Origin: Sphingobium sp. CR2-8
GTDB taxonomy: Bacteria; Pseudomonadota; Alphaproteobacteria; Sphingomonadales; Sphingomonadaceae
Length of the DNA stretch: 64,000 bases
Assembly: GCF_035818615.1 (NCBI RefSeq)
Contig: NZ_JAYKZY010000002.1
Coordinates: 1,428,501-1,492,500 of the forward strand
Direction of reading: 5' to 3'
The notes beneath the pieces were generated by a model, which had not been told where the DNA came from, searched no databases, and was given only the letters and a program-made list of their open reading frames with translations. A program made the position numbers and the translations under genes. This document shows positions 52,860-62,909 of the stretch, in pieces. How positions within the stretch are numbered: the stretch's first letter is position 1; every line of letters starts with the position of its first letter.

Positions 52860-53588
52860 TCAGTTTCGGTTCTTGAAGCGCCAGCTGTCATTGCCGGTCT
52901 CGATGATGTCGCAATGATGGGTGACACGATCGAGAAGAGCGGTGGTCATCTTGGGATCGCCGAACACGGTCGGCCATTCCCCGAACGCCAGGTTGGTCGT
53001 GATGATGACGCTGGTTTGCTCATAAAGCTTGCTGACTAGATGGAACAGCAACTGCCCACCTGAGCGGGCGAACGGCAGATAGCCAAGCTCATCGAGCACG
53101 ACGAGGTCGAGGCGAGAGAGCTGGGCGGCAAGCGCCCCGCTTTTGCCGATCCGGGCTTCCTCTTCGAGACGGGTCACCAGATCCACAGTGTTGAAGTAGC
53201 GCCCCCGCGCTCCGGCGCGGACGACATTGGCGGTGATGGCGATGGCCAGATGGGTCTTGCCGGTGCCAGTGCCACCGACCAGGACGACATTGCGCCGTGC
53301 GGGCAGGAACGCTCCGCCGTGCAGCGAACGGACCAGCCCCTCGTTGATCGGCGTCCCTTCGAAGCGGAAGGCATCGAGGTCCTTCACCACCGGCAGCTTG
53401 GCGGCCGCCATCCGGTATCGGATCGAGGCCGCGTGACGGTGCGTTGCCTCTGCGCGCAGCAGATCGGTCAGTATCTCCATCGTTGTGCGCTGACGCTGGA
53501 GCCCTGTGGTGACGGCCTCATCAAACGCGCCAGCCATCCCCTTGAGTCCGAGCCCGCGCATCGCGTCGATCATGTCATGCCGCTGCAT
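52860..53588 (-). CDS. istB: IS21 helper ATPase IstB
   Basis: A 242-residue DnaC-like AAA+ ATPase. Walker A is GGTGTGKTH near 106-114, Walker B is [12 protein letters not shown] and sensor I is [12 protein letters not shown]. It activates IstA and helps choose the target. Its start overlaps the istA end by 14 bases. Confidence 0.96.
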   Translation of the reverse strand: MQRHDMIDAMRGLGLKGMAGAFDEAVTTGLQRQRTTMEILTDLLRAEATHRHAASIRYRMAAAKLPVVKDLDAFRFEGTPINEGLVRSLHGGAFLPARRNVVLVGGTGTGKTHLAIAITANVVRAGARGRYFNTVDLVTRLEEEARIGKSGALAAQLSRLDLVVLDELGYLPFARSGGQLLFHLVSKLYEQTSVIITTNLAFGEWPTVFGDPKMTTALLDRVTHHCDIIETGNDSWRFKNRN

Positions 53589-55089
53589 GGAAGTTCCTCA
53601 GTTGGTCGTAACGGGCACAGTCGGCGATCGGCGGATGCCTCAGGGCGTTGTCCTCCGAAGTGACGATCGTCAGCGGTTGCGGCGGTTCGCGGCGCCGTGC
53701 CAGGATATTGAGGATCAGATCGTCGCTCGCCGTGCCGGTCGCCAGCGCCTCCCGCACGGCGGCTTCGACGATCTCCAGGCCATCGGTCAGCACGGCCGCC
53801 AGCACGCGCACGAACCGCCGATCGGCATCATCGCCGTTGCCCAGCTTGCGTCGCAACCGGGCGAGCGCCGGCGGCAGTTCCCAGTCCTGGAAGGGTGCGC
53901 CGTTGCGCAAAGCGCCGGGCTTGCGGGCCAGCACCGGGAGATAGTGCCAGGGATCGTAGATGGTCCGGTTCCGCCCGAAGAAGCGGGGATGCTCAGCGGC
54001 GACCTCATCGCCGCATCGCACGACAATGCGGTCGGCATAGGCCCGAACCTGCACCGTGCGCCGCGCCACCGTCGAGAGGACCGAGTAACGGTTGCGATCG
54101 TAGCTGATCAGGCAGGTGCCCGACACGCCGTGCTCGCTCTCGTTGAAGCCGTCGAACGGCCCCAGCATCGACTGTAATGCAGGGCGTTCGATCTCCAGCA
54201 TCTGCGCCACGGTCTGGTCGCCGTGCTCAGGATGGGCCTGTCGTTCGGCCCAGCGCCGACACTCAGCTTCCAGCCAGCCATTGAGCTCCTCAAGGCTGGC
54301 GAACCGCAGACGAGGCTGGAAGAAACGCCCTCGGATCGTCTGCACCTGATTCTCGACCTGACCCTTCTCCCATCCCGCCGCCGGCGAGCAGGCCGTGGGC
54401 TCGACCATATAATGGTCGGCCATGATCAGGAACCGCCGGTTGAACACCCGGTCCTTGCCGGTGAACACGCTCGTCACCGCCGTCTTCATATTATCGTAGA
54501 TGCCGCGCCGGGGCACGCCGCCGAAGAAGGCAAAGCCGCGCGCATGCGCGTCAAACAGCATCTCCTGGGTCTCGCGTGGATAAGCCCGGACATACACAGC
54601 CCGCGACGCGCACAGCCGCATGTGCGCGACCTTTACCCGCATCGGCTTGCCGGCGATCTCGACATCCTCGTGGCTCCAGTCGAACTGGTAGGCCTCGCCG
54701 GGCTGGAACATCATCGGAATAAAGGCCGTCGTCCCGTCGCCGAAATCCCTGCGCCGCTCGACCTTCCACCGTGCCGCATAGCGGCGCACGGCATCGTAAG
54801 AGCCCTCGAAACCCTCACGCACCAGAAGGTCGTGGATACGGGTCATCCGAAGCCGGTCACGCCGGCCCCGTAACTCGTTCTCTTCCAGCAGCCCATCCAG
54901 GCGATCCTGAAACGGACCGATCCGCGGCAGCGGCTGAACCTTGCGTCGATAATCAAATGCGCCTTCCGGCGCCCGGATCGCCTTGCGGATCACCTTCCGC
55001 GACACATGCAGATCACGCGCGATCGCCTTGATCGCCTTCCCGCCGGCATACTCACGCCGGATACGAACCACTGTCTCCAAAACCAACAT
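53575..55089 (-). CDS. istA: IS21 transposase IstA
   Basis: A 504-residue IstA transposase. An N-terminal helix-turn-helix ([21 protein letters not shown]) is followed by the DDE integrase core, with [12 protein letters not shown] carrying the first Asp and [10 protein letters not shown] the second, and the usual C-terminal region. It is full length, so the element may be active. Confidence 0.96.
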   Translation of the reverse strand: MLVLETVVRIRREYAGGKAIKAIARDLHVSRKVIRKAIRAPEGAFDYRRKVQPLPRIGPFQDRLDGLLEENELRGRRDRLRMTRIHDLLVREGFEGSYDAVRRYAARWKVERRRDFGDGTTAFIPMMFQPGEAYQFDWSHEDVEIAGKPMRVKVAHMRLCASRAVYVRAYPRETQEMLFDAHARGFAFFGGVPRRGIYDNMKTAVTSVFTGKDRVFNRRFLIMADHYMVEPTACSPAAGWEKGQVENQVQTIRGRFFQPRLRFASLEELNGWLEAECRRWAERQAHPEHGDQTVAQMLEIERPALQSMLGPFDGFNESEHGVSGTCLISYDRNRYSVLSTVARRTVQVRAYADRIVVRCGDEVAAEHPRFFGRNRTIYDPWHYLPVLARKPGALRNGAPFQDWELPPALARLRRKLGNGDDADRRFVRVLAAVLTDGLEIVEAAVREALATGTASDDLILNILARRREPPQPLTIVTSEDNALRHPPIADCARYDQLRNFHAAA

Positions 55090-55209
55090 CCCGATCTCGC
55101 CGCATGAACTTCCACGCGGCTGTGTAAGCTATCGAAATGAGGGGTCCCTTTTAGACGCCGATCACCCCGCTAACGGGGTCCTTTTTGCACGCCGATCCAC
55201 AGCTTTCGG

Positions 55210-55883
55210 GAAAGGAAAACCAGTCCGCTGACGTCAGACAGTGGCGTATTTTCGCCCGGCAGTTCGTTGGCTTAAACTGGCCGATTTTGGGAAGTCCGGT
55301 TTGGAGCGCCCACACCAGAATAGCTGCCTTATGACCAGCGTGGGCTACTGGGGCAATCGGCCGTTCCCAGTTCCGGCGCCGATCGGTGGGAATACTCCAA
55401 AGCCGCTACTCGTTACATAGGCTTAGGACGGGCTTTCTACTCAAGGACACATACCCATAAATCTGATTCCCAAGGTATCTGTGATCCGCTTCAATTCTCC
55501 GAAGGAGAACGGGATGGCGCGGCTCGATCCGGCGGATCTCGAGTAGTCGGTGATCATGCCATTGCTGCCGACCAAGGCTCTAGTCGTAAAGCGCGTCGAC
55601 GACCGGCGGGTGGCCTGAATGGCCGACAGACCTTTACATCTCCTGCATGGGCAGCATTATGCAATGAGTCCCGCGCCGCGCGGCTGGTGCATCGGTATTC
55701 CGAGCGAAAAGAGGCGGGGATTCCACTGGACGCGCCTACGGACCATTCAGTGATCGAGATTGCGTCGGAGCCCGGTTGTGGCAAAAGCGATTCCAATCTT
55801 AATCTACGTTGCGACGATTTTTCAGATACTTAATTTGATATAAACCTTCCTCCGCCATGGATAAATCTACTGGAGGGAGTTCC
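55210..55883. other. gap with IS5-type transposase remnant
   Basis: From ATG at 55514 the frame reads MARLDPADLE, a stop, then SVIMPLLPTKALVVKRVDDRRV to about 55616. This is the N-terminal part of an IS5-type transposase (ADLEWSxIxPLLP) broken by a stop where Trp is expected and then cut off. A further plus-strand stretch at 55680-55790 reads LVHRYSERKEAGIPLDAP and looks like part of a lost gene, but it was not identified. No intact gene is seen. Confidence 0.65.
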
Positions 55884-57863
55884 ATGGGGTTTCTAACGCG
55901 GTTGCGCGACAACCAAGCGGGTAACGTGCTCGTGATGGTCGCGGCTGGCTTTATTCCGCTGCTGGGGTTTATCGGCGGCGGCGTCGATATGGCGCGTATC
56001 TATCTCGTGAAGACTCGCTTGCAGCATGCCTGCGATGCTGGCGCCCTTGCAGGCCGCAAGCAGATGGCGGGCGGCGCGTGGAATGCCAGCAATGAGAAGG
56101 CACGCAGTACCGCAGAGGGCATCTTCAACATCAACTACGTTCCCGGTGCCTACGGATCGGGCGGTCTGACGAAGACCTTCTCGGAAAGCCAAGGGAAGGT
56201 TACCGGGACCGCCTCTGTTTCTCTCCCCATGACGATCATGGTGATTTTCGGTCACTCATCGAAGACGATCGACGTGACGTGCGACGCAGAAATGCGCATT
56301 CCCAACACCGATGTCATGTTCGTGCTCGACACCACAGGCTCGATGGCTTCGGTCAATCCAGGCGACGGTGACACGAAAATCAATGGTCTAAAAGTAGCGG
56401 TCAAGTGCTTCTATGAGGCGTTGGCGAAGGTCGATACGACAGCGAATTGCGGCAGCAACCCGACGGGCAATCGCAACAATGATGTTCAGCTCCGCTTTGG
56501 CTTTGTGCCCTATTCGTCCAATGTGAACGTGGGTCGTCTGCTACGCAACGAATGGATGGTTGATGCAGCGCTCTATCAGTCACGCAAGGCTAAGACGACC
56601 GGGAACACCGATGTCGATGGCTATAAAGAGGGTAAGGCTGAAGTCGCTTCCTCAGAGCAGATTCCCTACAATATGAATTGGAGCGCGTGGGAAAATTTCG
56701 GAAGCGCTAGCGGCTCAAGCTGCACCGGTAAAATCCCAGCCGATTCCATTGAAATGACGGGCACGGAGAGCGCCCCCTATAATCAGAGCACCAGCGGCGG
56801 TGGTGAGACCCGTGTCGTAAGCTGGTCAACCAATCAGGACGGCCGTTACTATAATTACCAGGGCGTAATGGTCACAGGCAAATGCCAGATCCAACGCCGG
56901 TACATCAGTGGCTATTTGAAGCGGAATTATCAGCGCAGCGATACAACAGGCTTCAAGGATTACGAATACGATCAACTCGCCTTCAACGTGGGGGGGCTGA
57001 AGGCAGGCGGAACGAGTTGGAACGCCGGTATTACTGCGCCTGTCGGTCCCTACGGTCAGACAGCCACGATCGCGTGGGATGGCTGCATCGAGGAACGCCA
57101 GACCTATCAAAATACCGATGACGATCCGACGGGCGAATTCAGCCCTGTTCCCAGCAGCGCATTCGATATGAACATCGACATGATGCCCACTGGATCGGAT
57201 GCGACGAAGTGGAAGCCACTGCTCCCCGACCTCGTGTGGGGACGATATGACAGCGTCGGAAACTGGACGACCGCAAAGGTCAAGACAAGCTCCGATCTTA
57301 GTCGAAACTACACCTATGCCTGTCCCACTGCAGCAGCGAAGCTAAAGCCATATTCGAATGCCAACGCATTTGAGGGATATGTAAATACACTTTATCCAAA
57401 CGGTAACACCTACCACGACATCGGCTTGTTGTGGGGCGCGCGCCTCATGTCGCCGACGGGTCTTTTCAGCTCGGAGAATGCGTTTACTCCCAGCGGCGGG
57501 GAAATTGAACGCCATCTGGTGTTCATGACCGATGGTGACACGGTAACCAGCAATCAGGGCTATACCGCGCATGGTGTAGGCTGGTGGGACCGACGACAGA
57601 CCCGCAGCAATGCCGGGCCGAGCGCCAATATCCTTACGGCAGTGGTAAACGAGCGGACGAAAGCCCTTTGTGCCGCCATAAAGTCGAAGAACATCACATT
57701 GTGGGTTGTTTCCTTTGGCACTGGGGTAAGCTCCAGCGCGCAGACGCTGCTGCAATCCTGTGCTTCTCCCAACCGCTTTTACGTTGCCGCCAACAGCGCC
57801 ACCCTTATTTCAAACTTCCAGCAAATTGCGGACGAAATATCGCAATTGAGGCTGACGAAATGA
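55884..57863 (+). CDS. TadG-like pilus-assembly protein with vWA domain
   Basis: A 659-residue TadG-related protein. The start at 55884 is preferred over ATG 55857 because GGAGGGAG lies 5 bases ahead. The N-terminus has the Tad-type hydrophobic segment at about 11-35 (AGNVLVMVAAGFIPLLGFIGG) followed by DMARIYLVKTRLQHACDAGALAG. A von Willebrand A domain begins with DTTGS at 149-153 (MIDAS-like) and resumes near 540 with HLVFMTDGD; a long Gly/Ser/Tyr-rich insert lies between. The bulk should be outside the inner membrane. It heads a compact operon with two TadE-like proteins. Confidence 0.88.
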   Translation: MGFLTRLRDNQAGNVLVMVAAGFIPLLGFIGGGVDMARIYLVKTRLQHACDAGALAGRKQMAGGAWNASNEKARSTAEGIFNINYVPGAYGSGGLTKTFSESQGKVTGTASVSLPMTIMVIFGHSSKTIDVTCDAEMRIPNTDVMFVLDTTGSMASVNPGDGDTKINGLKVAVKCFYEALAKVDTTANCGSNPTGNRNNDVQLRFGFVPYSSNVNVGRLLRNEWMVDAALYQSRKAKTTGNTDVDGYKEGKAEVASSEQIPYNMNWSAWENFGSASGSSCTGKIPADSIEMTGTESAPYNQSTSGGGETRVVSWSTNQDGRYYNYQGVMVTGKCQIQRRYISGYLKRNYQRSDTTGFKDYEYDQLAFNVGGLKAGGTSWNAGITAPVGPYGQTATIAWDGCIEERQTYQNTDDDPTGEFSPVPSSAFDMNIDMMPTGSDATKWKPLLPDLVWGRYDSVGNWTTAKVKTSSDLSRNYTYACPTAAAKLKPYSNANAFEGYVNTLYPNGNTYHDIGLLWGARLMSPTGLFSSENAFTPSGGEIERHLVFMTDGDTVTSNQGYTAHGVGWWDRRQTRSNAGPSANILTAVVNERTKALCAAIKSKNITLWVVSFGTGVSSSAQTLLQSCASPNRFYVAANSATLISNFQQIADEISQLRLTK

Positions 57864-58477
57864 TCGGCGATCGATACTGGCTAGAACGGCTGAGAGGAGA
57901 CGAGAAAGGCGCAACAATCGTTGAATTCGGCCTCATTGCCATCTTGTTTGTATCTACTCTGCTTGGCTTCATGGACCTTGGGCATAGTCTCTATGTCCAG
58001 TCAGTGCTTCAGGGCTCCGTCCAGAAGACCGCGCGGGATGCGACGCTTGAAAGTGGGAAAGCGGAGGTGCAACAATCGGTGCTCGATGCGGCAGTTAGGG
58101 AGCGCGTGCAACATCTCGCTGCAAACTCAACGGTTACATTCTCCCGCCGATATTTTAGGGATTTTACCAAGGCAGCGCAGGCGACGGCTGAGCCTTATCA
58201 GGACATAAACGCCAATGGCCGTTGCGACAATAACGAACCATTTCAGGATAACAACCGCAACACAGTGTGGGATCGCGATGGCGGGGACAATGGTCAGGGT
58301 GGCGCAAAGGACGATGTGGTTTACACGGTTCAGATCACCTTCCCACGCCTCTTGCCAATCGCAAAGCTCGTAGGAATGTCTGAGACGGTGACGGTCGAAG
58401 CAAGGACGGTCCTCGAAAACCAGCCTTTCGGCGAGCAAGGTGCATATGGACCGCCGACTGTGGGAAACTGCATATGA
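57860..58477 (+). CDS. TadE-like pseudopilin (1)
   Basis: A 205-residue TadE-family protein. ATG at 57860 overlaps the stop of the TadG-like gene. GATIVEFGLIAILFVSTLLGF has the Gly-x4-Glu-Phe pseudopilin pattern cut by a TadV-type prepilin peptidase. A loop DINANGRCDNNEPFQDNN resembles an EF-hand or dockerin calcium loop (Dx[N]xNGxxxxxE), followed by a second Asp/Asn-rich stretch. It overlaps the next gene by ATGA. Confidence 0.87.
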   Translation: MIGDRYWLERLRGDEKGATIVEFGLIAILFVSTLLGFMDLGHSLYVQSVLQGSVQKTARDATLESGKAEVQQSVLDAAVRERVQHLAANSTVTFSRRYFRDFTKAAQATAEPYQDINANGRCDNNEPFQDNNRNTVWDRDGGDNGQGGAKDDVVYTVQITFPRLLPIAKLVGMSETVTVEARTVLENQPFGEQGAYGPPTVGNCI

Positions 58478-59124
58478 AGTTGATCTCGTTTTGCAAAAGA
58501 CTTGTTGGCGAGCACCGCGCGGTAGCGGCCGTAGAGTTCGGTTTAGCCCTACCTCTCATGACCGCCATTGCTTTTGCCGGAGCCGAACTCACCAGCTTTG
58601 TGACCACGAAAATGCGCATCAGTCAGCTTGCCCTACATGTCGCCGACAATGCGGCACGGATCGGCACCGGAACGGTCCTTGCCAACAAACAAATCACCGA
58701 AGCGCAGATTAACGATCTTCTGACTGGAGCTGGGCTACAGGGAGGACGGCTTGACCTCTATGGCCACGGTCGCGTCATTTTGAGCAGTCTCGAACCCGTC
58801 GCCAATCCCAATCCCACCAATCGCTACCGGATTAGATGGCAGAGGTGTCGTGGAAGCAAGATTTGGCCGTCCTCATACGGGAGGGCGGGCGATAGCAACT
58901 TGGCAGGCCTTACTGTTGGAGGCCAAACGGCGACCGCGCCAGACGATGGTGCTCTTATTTTTGTGGAAGTTGCGTATAATTACCAGCCGCTGATAACACG
59001 TCTTTTTATACCGAATGATCAGATCACGGCCATCGCGGCCATGACAGTTCGGGATCAGAGAGATTATGGCGGCGGTTCAAACGGCATCTACAATAATGAG
59101 AATGTCGTTCCTTCAACATGCTGA
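58474..59124 (+). CDS. TadE-like pseudopilin (2)
   Basis: A 216-residue TadE-family protein, start overlapping the previous stop. The N-terminal motif is RAVAAVEFGLALPLMTAIAF; the residue before the expected cut is Arg or Ala rather than Gly, so processing may differ. The rest is predicted to lie outside the membrane. It is followed after 15 bases by a small gene. Confidence 0.86.
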   Translation: MKLISFCKRLVGEHRAVAAVEFGLALPLMTAIAFAGAELTSFVTTKMRISQLALHVADNAARIGTGTVLANKQITEAQINDLLTGAGLQGGRLDLYGHGRVILSSLEPVANPNPTNRYRIRWQRCRGSKIWPSSYGRAGDSNLAGLTVGGQTATAPDDGALIFVEVAYNYQPLITRLFIPNDQITAIAAMTVRDQRDYGGGSNGIYNNENVVPSTC

Positions 59125-59139
59125 TGGATAAGTAAAATC

Positions 59140-59415
59140 ATGGATAAGTTCATTTACGTCGCTATTGGTGTAGGTGCATTAGTTGTTGCGGCAGTCGACC
59201 AGGTCGGTGGGGGCGCTCAAGAGGACGCCGCCGTGCCGCAAGGATTTAGCGCGCTGCAATCCCCTGTCTCTAATCCATCCGGTGCCAGTCCGTCGGTCGA
59301 ATATGCCCCAAACTTCGTCCAAGAGCCGAACATCGATCAAGCCTTTAACCCCATACCCCGCGCGGAAGATTTGGGTGGAAGGGTGATCGAAGACCGTTTT
59401 CAGTCAGACGGGTAG
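59140..59415 (+). CDS. small exported protein of unknown function
   Basis: A 91-residue protein with an N-terminal hydrophobic segment at about 4-20 (FIYVAIGVGALVVAAVD) and a hydrophilic, Pro/Ser-rich tail. It resembles no family known to me. It comes 15 bases after the second TadE-like gene in the same direction and probably belongs to that operon. A ribosome site is weak. Confidence 0.6.
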   Translation: MDKFIYVAIGVGALVVAAVDQVGGGAQEDAAVPQGFSALQSPVSNPSGASPSVEYAPNFVQEPNIDQAFNPIPRAEDLGGRVIEDRFQSDG

Positions 59416-59496
59416 AGCAAGCTGGCGGGGTAGGCCGTGCTGTCCCAGGAGATGTATCATAGAACAGAATTCAACCGGACACGAAGAAACTTTCGC

Positions 59497-61650
59497 TTAT
59501 CGAATGGTTAGGCTCTTGGGATCTAGGCGCTCTTTCGGCGCATAAAGCTCGCTGCTTTCTTGCAATAAATAATTGGGCACGAAGGTCTTAAACGAAGCTT
59601 TCGGCTTCACGAGAAAAACATCGTCCAGATTTATGAGGTGGGCGAATTTAACACCGACTCGGCCGTCTTTGGTCCATCGCACATCGGCTTCCAATGGTTC
59701 GGCAAGGCCAATGTCGAGCGAGACTAAATCTCCAACGTGCAGTGGCAGGCTGGTTTCCACCATCGCTCCTGTGCAGGAAATGTTTCGAAGCCTGACTGTC
59801 TCATCCTTCCCTTGCGTGCCGATCCGACCTGCTCTGATGATCCTGCGCCGTTCGGCACGGTCTGTTTTGAAGCCGCTGACGATCGATTGATTAGTCTGCG
59901 TGCGCGAATAGGCTGCTTTCGCATCCATAGGTCGTCCGTAGATGTAACCCTGGATAAGCGTGCATCCCAACTCGCGGACGAGCGCCAGTTGGTCCTCCGT
60001 TTCGACCCCTTCCGCCGTGGTGATCATACCCAGATCGGTCGCAAGATTAACAATTGCTCTGATAATCGGGATGTTATTATTACCAGTGAGCGTAGCGCCC
60101 CGGACAAATGATTGATCAATCTTGATTTTATCGAACGGAATGTTCTTGAGATAGCCAAGGCTTGAATATCCTGTACCAAAATCGTCAAGCGATATTTTGA
60201 CACCGAGGCCCTTTAGCGTCGCGATGGTGGCGCGCGTCTTCGCAGTTTCATCGAGTAGAGCGCCCTCGGTAATTTCGAGTTCAAGTCGGTCTGCGGTCAC
60301 TCCTGCATAAGCCAAGGCGCTAGTCACGAGAACGGGAAGCGCTTGGCTTGAAAACTGAACCGGCGAAATGTTCACAGCCACGCTTATGTGATCAGGCCAT
60401 TTTGCAGCCTCGATGCAGGCGGTACGAAGAACCCAATCACCCAACTCTATGATCAGTCCAGATTCTTCCGCAATCGGGATGAAGACCGCTGGTGACACAG
60501 ATCCACGCACCGGATGTGTCCAGCGTACCAAAGCTTCAAATCCAACCAGATCACCAGTTTGCGTGTTGACCACTGGCTGATAGGCGAGGTGAAACTCTCC
60601 CTTCTCCAGCGCCCGCCGCATATCCTCTTCGATTTGTTGCCGTGAGCGCGCTTGTTCGTGCATCTGGGAGGCAAAGAAGTGAAATGTGCCTTTACCGGCT
60701 GCTTTTGCCGCATACAGTGCCAAGTCTGCATCGCGAACGAGATCGACGGCCGAACGATGGTCATGATCAGATGTGGCGATGCCAATCGATGTCCCGATAG
60801 TGATCAAATGCGATTTAATGAGATAGGGCTGTGACAGGCTATGTATGATGTCCTCAGCGATGCCGGATAGAATCTCAATCTCGCAGATATCTGCAAAGAC
60901 AATCTGAAACTCGTCTCCACCAAGGCGACCGACCTGTCCTCTTCCCGCAATAGAGTTCACGAGACGCTCAGAGACGGATTTGAGCAATTGGTCGCCCACC
61001 AGATGACCAAATGTATCGTTGACGAGTTTGAACCTGTCGAGGTCCAATATCATCGTAGAGCATCGCTGCCTGCGATGGGCGGCGGAGATAAGACTGTTTT
61101 CCAGAGCTTGCCGCATCGTCTCACAATTCGCCAAACTCGTTAGCGAATCAAAGCGCGCCAATTGCAGCAGTTTGATCTCGGAATTCTTCTGATCCGTCAG
61201 GTCAACTGCGAAGCCAACAAAACCGCGATATTGGCCAGCCTCATCGTGCTTGGGTTCGCCCGTAATGGACCACCATATATCCCCTCGTGCCTTGAATTTT
61301 ACCACCAATCCTTCAAACGGTAAGCGGGAGGCAATGTAAAAGCTCAAGCTCCTCTCCGAGGCTTCTTCAGCCAGGCTGGCGTCATTATCGACCAAATCTG
61401 AAAGGCTTGCGGGAAATATCATGCAATCCGCCATAGCGCGACTGATCTTGGGGCTGAGATATGCCAACGTCCCGTCGTCATGTGTTTCCCAGAACCAGCC
61501 CTTCCCACTGTCTTCATATTTTTCAACCAAGCGCGTGGCTTGGCCGTCGGACAGGCAGGCACCTCCAATATTTGATAGTCGGCTTGGTCGCACACAGCCC
61601 TCCTCAATTTCAGTTTGGCATCGGGAGGTTGATATTTCCTTGCAATTCAA
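59497..61650 (-). CDS. PAS-GGDEF-EAL-PilZ cyclic di-GMP protein
   Basis: A 717-residue signalling protein. Domains in order are a PAS-like sensor (about 45-155), GGDEF (160-330; GGDEF at 244-248 intact), EAL (340-585; EAL at 372-374 with DDFGTGYSSL, intact) and PilZ (about 595-690; RAERRRIIR and NISCTGA). It could both make and break cyclic di-GMP, and PilZ could bind it. No membrane segment is visible. It is convergent with the TadG/TadE operon, which suits control of surface structures, but that link is only positional. Confidence 0.94.
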   Translation of the reverse strand: MNCKEISTSRCQTEIEEGCVRPSRLSNIGGACLSDGQATRLVEKYEDSGKGWFWETHDDGTLAYLSPKISRAMADCMIFPASLSDLVDNDASLAEEASERSLSFYIASRLPFEGLVVKFKARGDIWWSITGEPKHDEAGQYRGFVGFAVDLTDQKNSEIKLLQLARFDSLTSLANCETMRQALENSLISAAHRRQRCSTMILDLDRFKLVNDTFGHLVGDQLLKSVSERLVNSIAGRGQVGRLGGDEFQIVFADICEIEILSGIAEDIIHSLSQPYLIKSHLITIGTSIGIATSDHDHRSAVDLVRDADLALYAAKAAGKGTFHFFASQMHEQARSRQQIEEDMRRALEKGEFHLAYQPVVNTQTGDLVGFEALVRWTHPVRGSVSPAVFIPIAEESGLIIELGDWVLRTACIEAAKWPDHISVAVNISPVQFSSQALPVLVTSALAYAGVTADRLELEITEGALLDETAKTRATIATLKGLGVKISLDDFGTGYSSLGYLKNIPFDKIKIDQSFVRGATLTGNNNIPIIRAIVNLATDLGMITTAEGVETEDQLALVRELGCTLIQGYIYGRPMDAKAAYSRTQTNQSIVSGFKTDRAERRRIIRAGRIGTQGKDETVRLRNISCTGAMVETSLPLHVGDLVSLDIGLAEPLEADVRWTKDGRVGVKFAHLINLDDVFLVKPKASFKTFVPNYLLQESSELYAPKERLDPKSLTIR

Positions 61651-62132
61651 ACTGTTGCCTGATCGTAACGGTTTTAGTAGCCGCGTCGCTTCGAGCAGGC
61701 CATTTCACCGACTGCCACGTCTGCTGTTAATATCTGACAAAATACGATGATCTACCAGTAGCGCAAAGATTAGTGTTAATTGTCGGCTTAACGCTGTCTC
61801 GTTCCCTATAGCGGACTGACCGCTCCCGAGCGCCGAAAAATCTGCCTCGAATGGCAAAAAGTGGCGCAAAGCCGTCGGTCGGAGAAAACATCAATCTCGG
61901 TCACGAGCCGCGCATCCTTGCGCTGATGCCGTGAATATCGGCACCGCGTGGGCACGTCACCGCAGGCAGCGTCCGAGAGTCACTGTCGGATTGGCTAGGC
62001 GTCCGACAACGATAGCCGAAGGGTATTCCGCCACCGGTCGATTGTCGCTGGGCGAAGCAGAATGGCCGCGCGCTACCCAACAAGCGCCGAAGCGGCCAGT
62101 CGGCTTCGCGACGAGAGCCCCAAGCCGAACGA
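61651..62132. other. intergenic stretch before conjugation genes
   Basis: This 482-base stretch separates the EAL gene from the DUF6118 gene. The first 100 bases must carry the promoter of the leftward EAL gene. Frames of 60-80 codons occur but overlap each other on opposite strands and match no family. No terminator, repeat or attachment site could be made out, although an element boundary would be expected hereabouts. Confidence 0.45.
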
Positions 62133-62891
62133 TCAAGACTGCGACATCCTTACTCTGACTGTGCAACTTACCGGCACCTTGGCCTTGGCTGCTGCCCTCT
62201 GACATGCGGCAAGGCTGTCGCGATTCTCCCGCGCCAGGTCGGCGGCGTCAACAATTGCCTGCCAGCCTTCCGGGTTCTCGGTTCGCATTAGGCGGATACC
62301 AGCATCCCATACCGTTGCCTCGCCCAGCGTACGACGGGCAACCCGTTCCGGCCAAAGCCAGCTTTGCGGGCCGATGCTGGCCGCCCAGCCGGGATAAATC
62401 AGCCACAGAAGCGATACGGCCAGCGCTGCGCCGCCGCCGCAATACATGATGTGCCAGCGCTGCTGCTGTTTGGTCCGAATGGTTCCGACCGCGCGCATTT
62501 GATCCGCATGGACTTGATGGTGCAATTCCAGCGATTTCTTGATCGTAGCCCGGTCGGTCTCGCGTGCGGCGTGTGCCGCGTCGCCAATCCGCTCCGCCAT
62601 GCTCTCCGGCGTCAACTGCATGGCGGGTGCATCAATGATTGTTTTCGTCTGCGCCGCCAACGTCGCGAGATAGCCGTTCATCTTGGCAAGCGTCGGGCCG
62701 TAGTCGGGGTACTCGATGCTCTGCTTCTCGATGGCGATATGCTCAAGCGCGCGGGCCATCACCGCCATGCGCCCTTCAAGCCGCTCCTCCATAGCGGCGA
62801 CGCGCTCCGAGAGCTGCGCGAACGCCTCGGCGGCGGCGTTGGGCCGGGGTTCCGGCTCCGGTTCGTTCAAAAGGCTTTGTTCGTCGTCCAT
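62133..62891 (-). CDS. DUF6118-family protein
   Basis: A 252-residue protein of the DUF6118 type. The N-terminus is acidic and Pro-rich, then comes a helical coiled-coil-like stretch (FAQLSERVAAMEERLEGRMAVMARAL is typical), one membrane segment at about 150-170 (CGGGAALAVSLLWLIYPGWAA) and a C-terminal domain with QAIVDAADLARENRDSLAACQ. Family members lie directly downstream of traA on sphingomonad and other alphaproteobacterial conjugative elements, as here (18 bases). The role is unknown. Confidence 0.82.
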   Translation of the reverse strand: MDDEQSLLNEPEPEPRPNAAAEAFAQLSERVAAMEERLEGRMAVMARALEHIAIEKQSIEYPDYGPTLAKMNGYLATLAAQTKTIIDAPAMQLTPESMAERIGDAAHAARETDRATIKKSLELHHQVHADQMRAVGTIRTKQQQRWHIMYCGGGAALAVSLLWLIYPGWAASIGPQSWLWPERVARRTLGEATVWDAGIRLMRTENPEGWQAIVDAADLARENRDSLAACQRAAAKAKVPVSCTVRVRMSQS

Positions 62892-62909
62892 GTCGTTGTC
62901 TCCTTGGGG

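Larger units (their letters stand above)
52688..55201 (-). mobile_element. complete IS21-family insertion sequence
   Basis: The element is 2514 bp. Its ends begin TGT-CAATCGGCGTCC and TGT-GGATCGGCGTGC, with a second copy of the terminal motif (GATCxGCGxxxAAAAGGGACCCC) just inside each end, as in IS21. It holds istA and istB, both leftward and intact. GCTTTCGG flanks it on both sides (52680-52687 and 55202-55209), an 8-bp target duplication. Confidence 0.95.
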
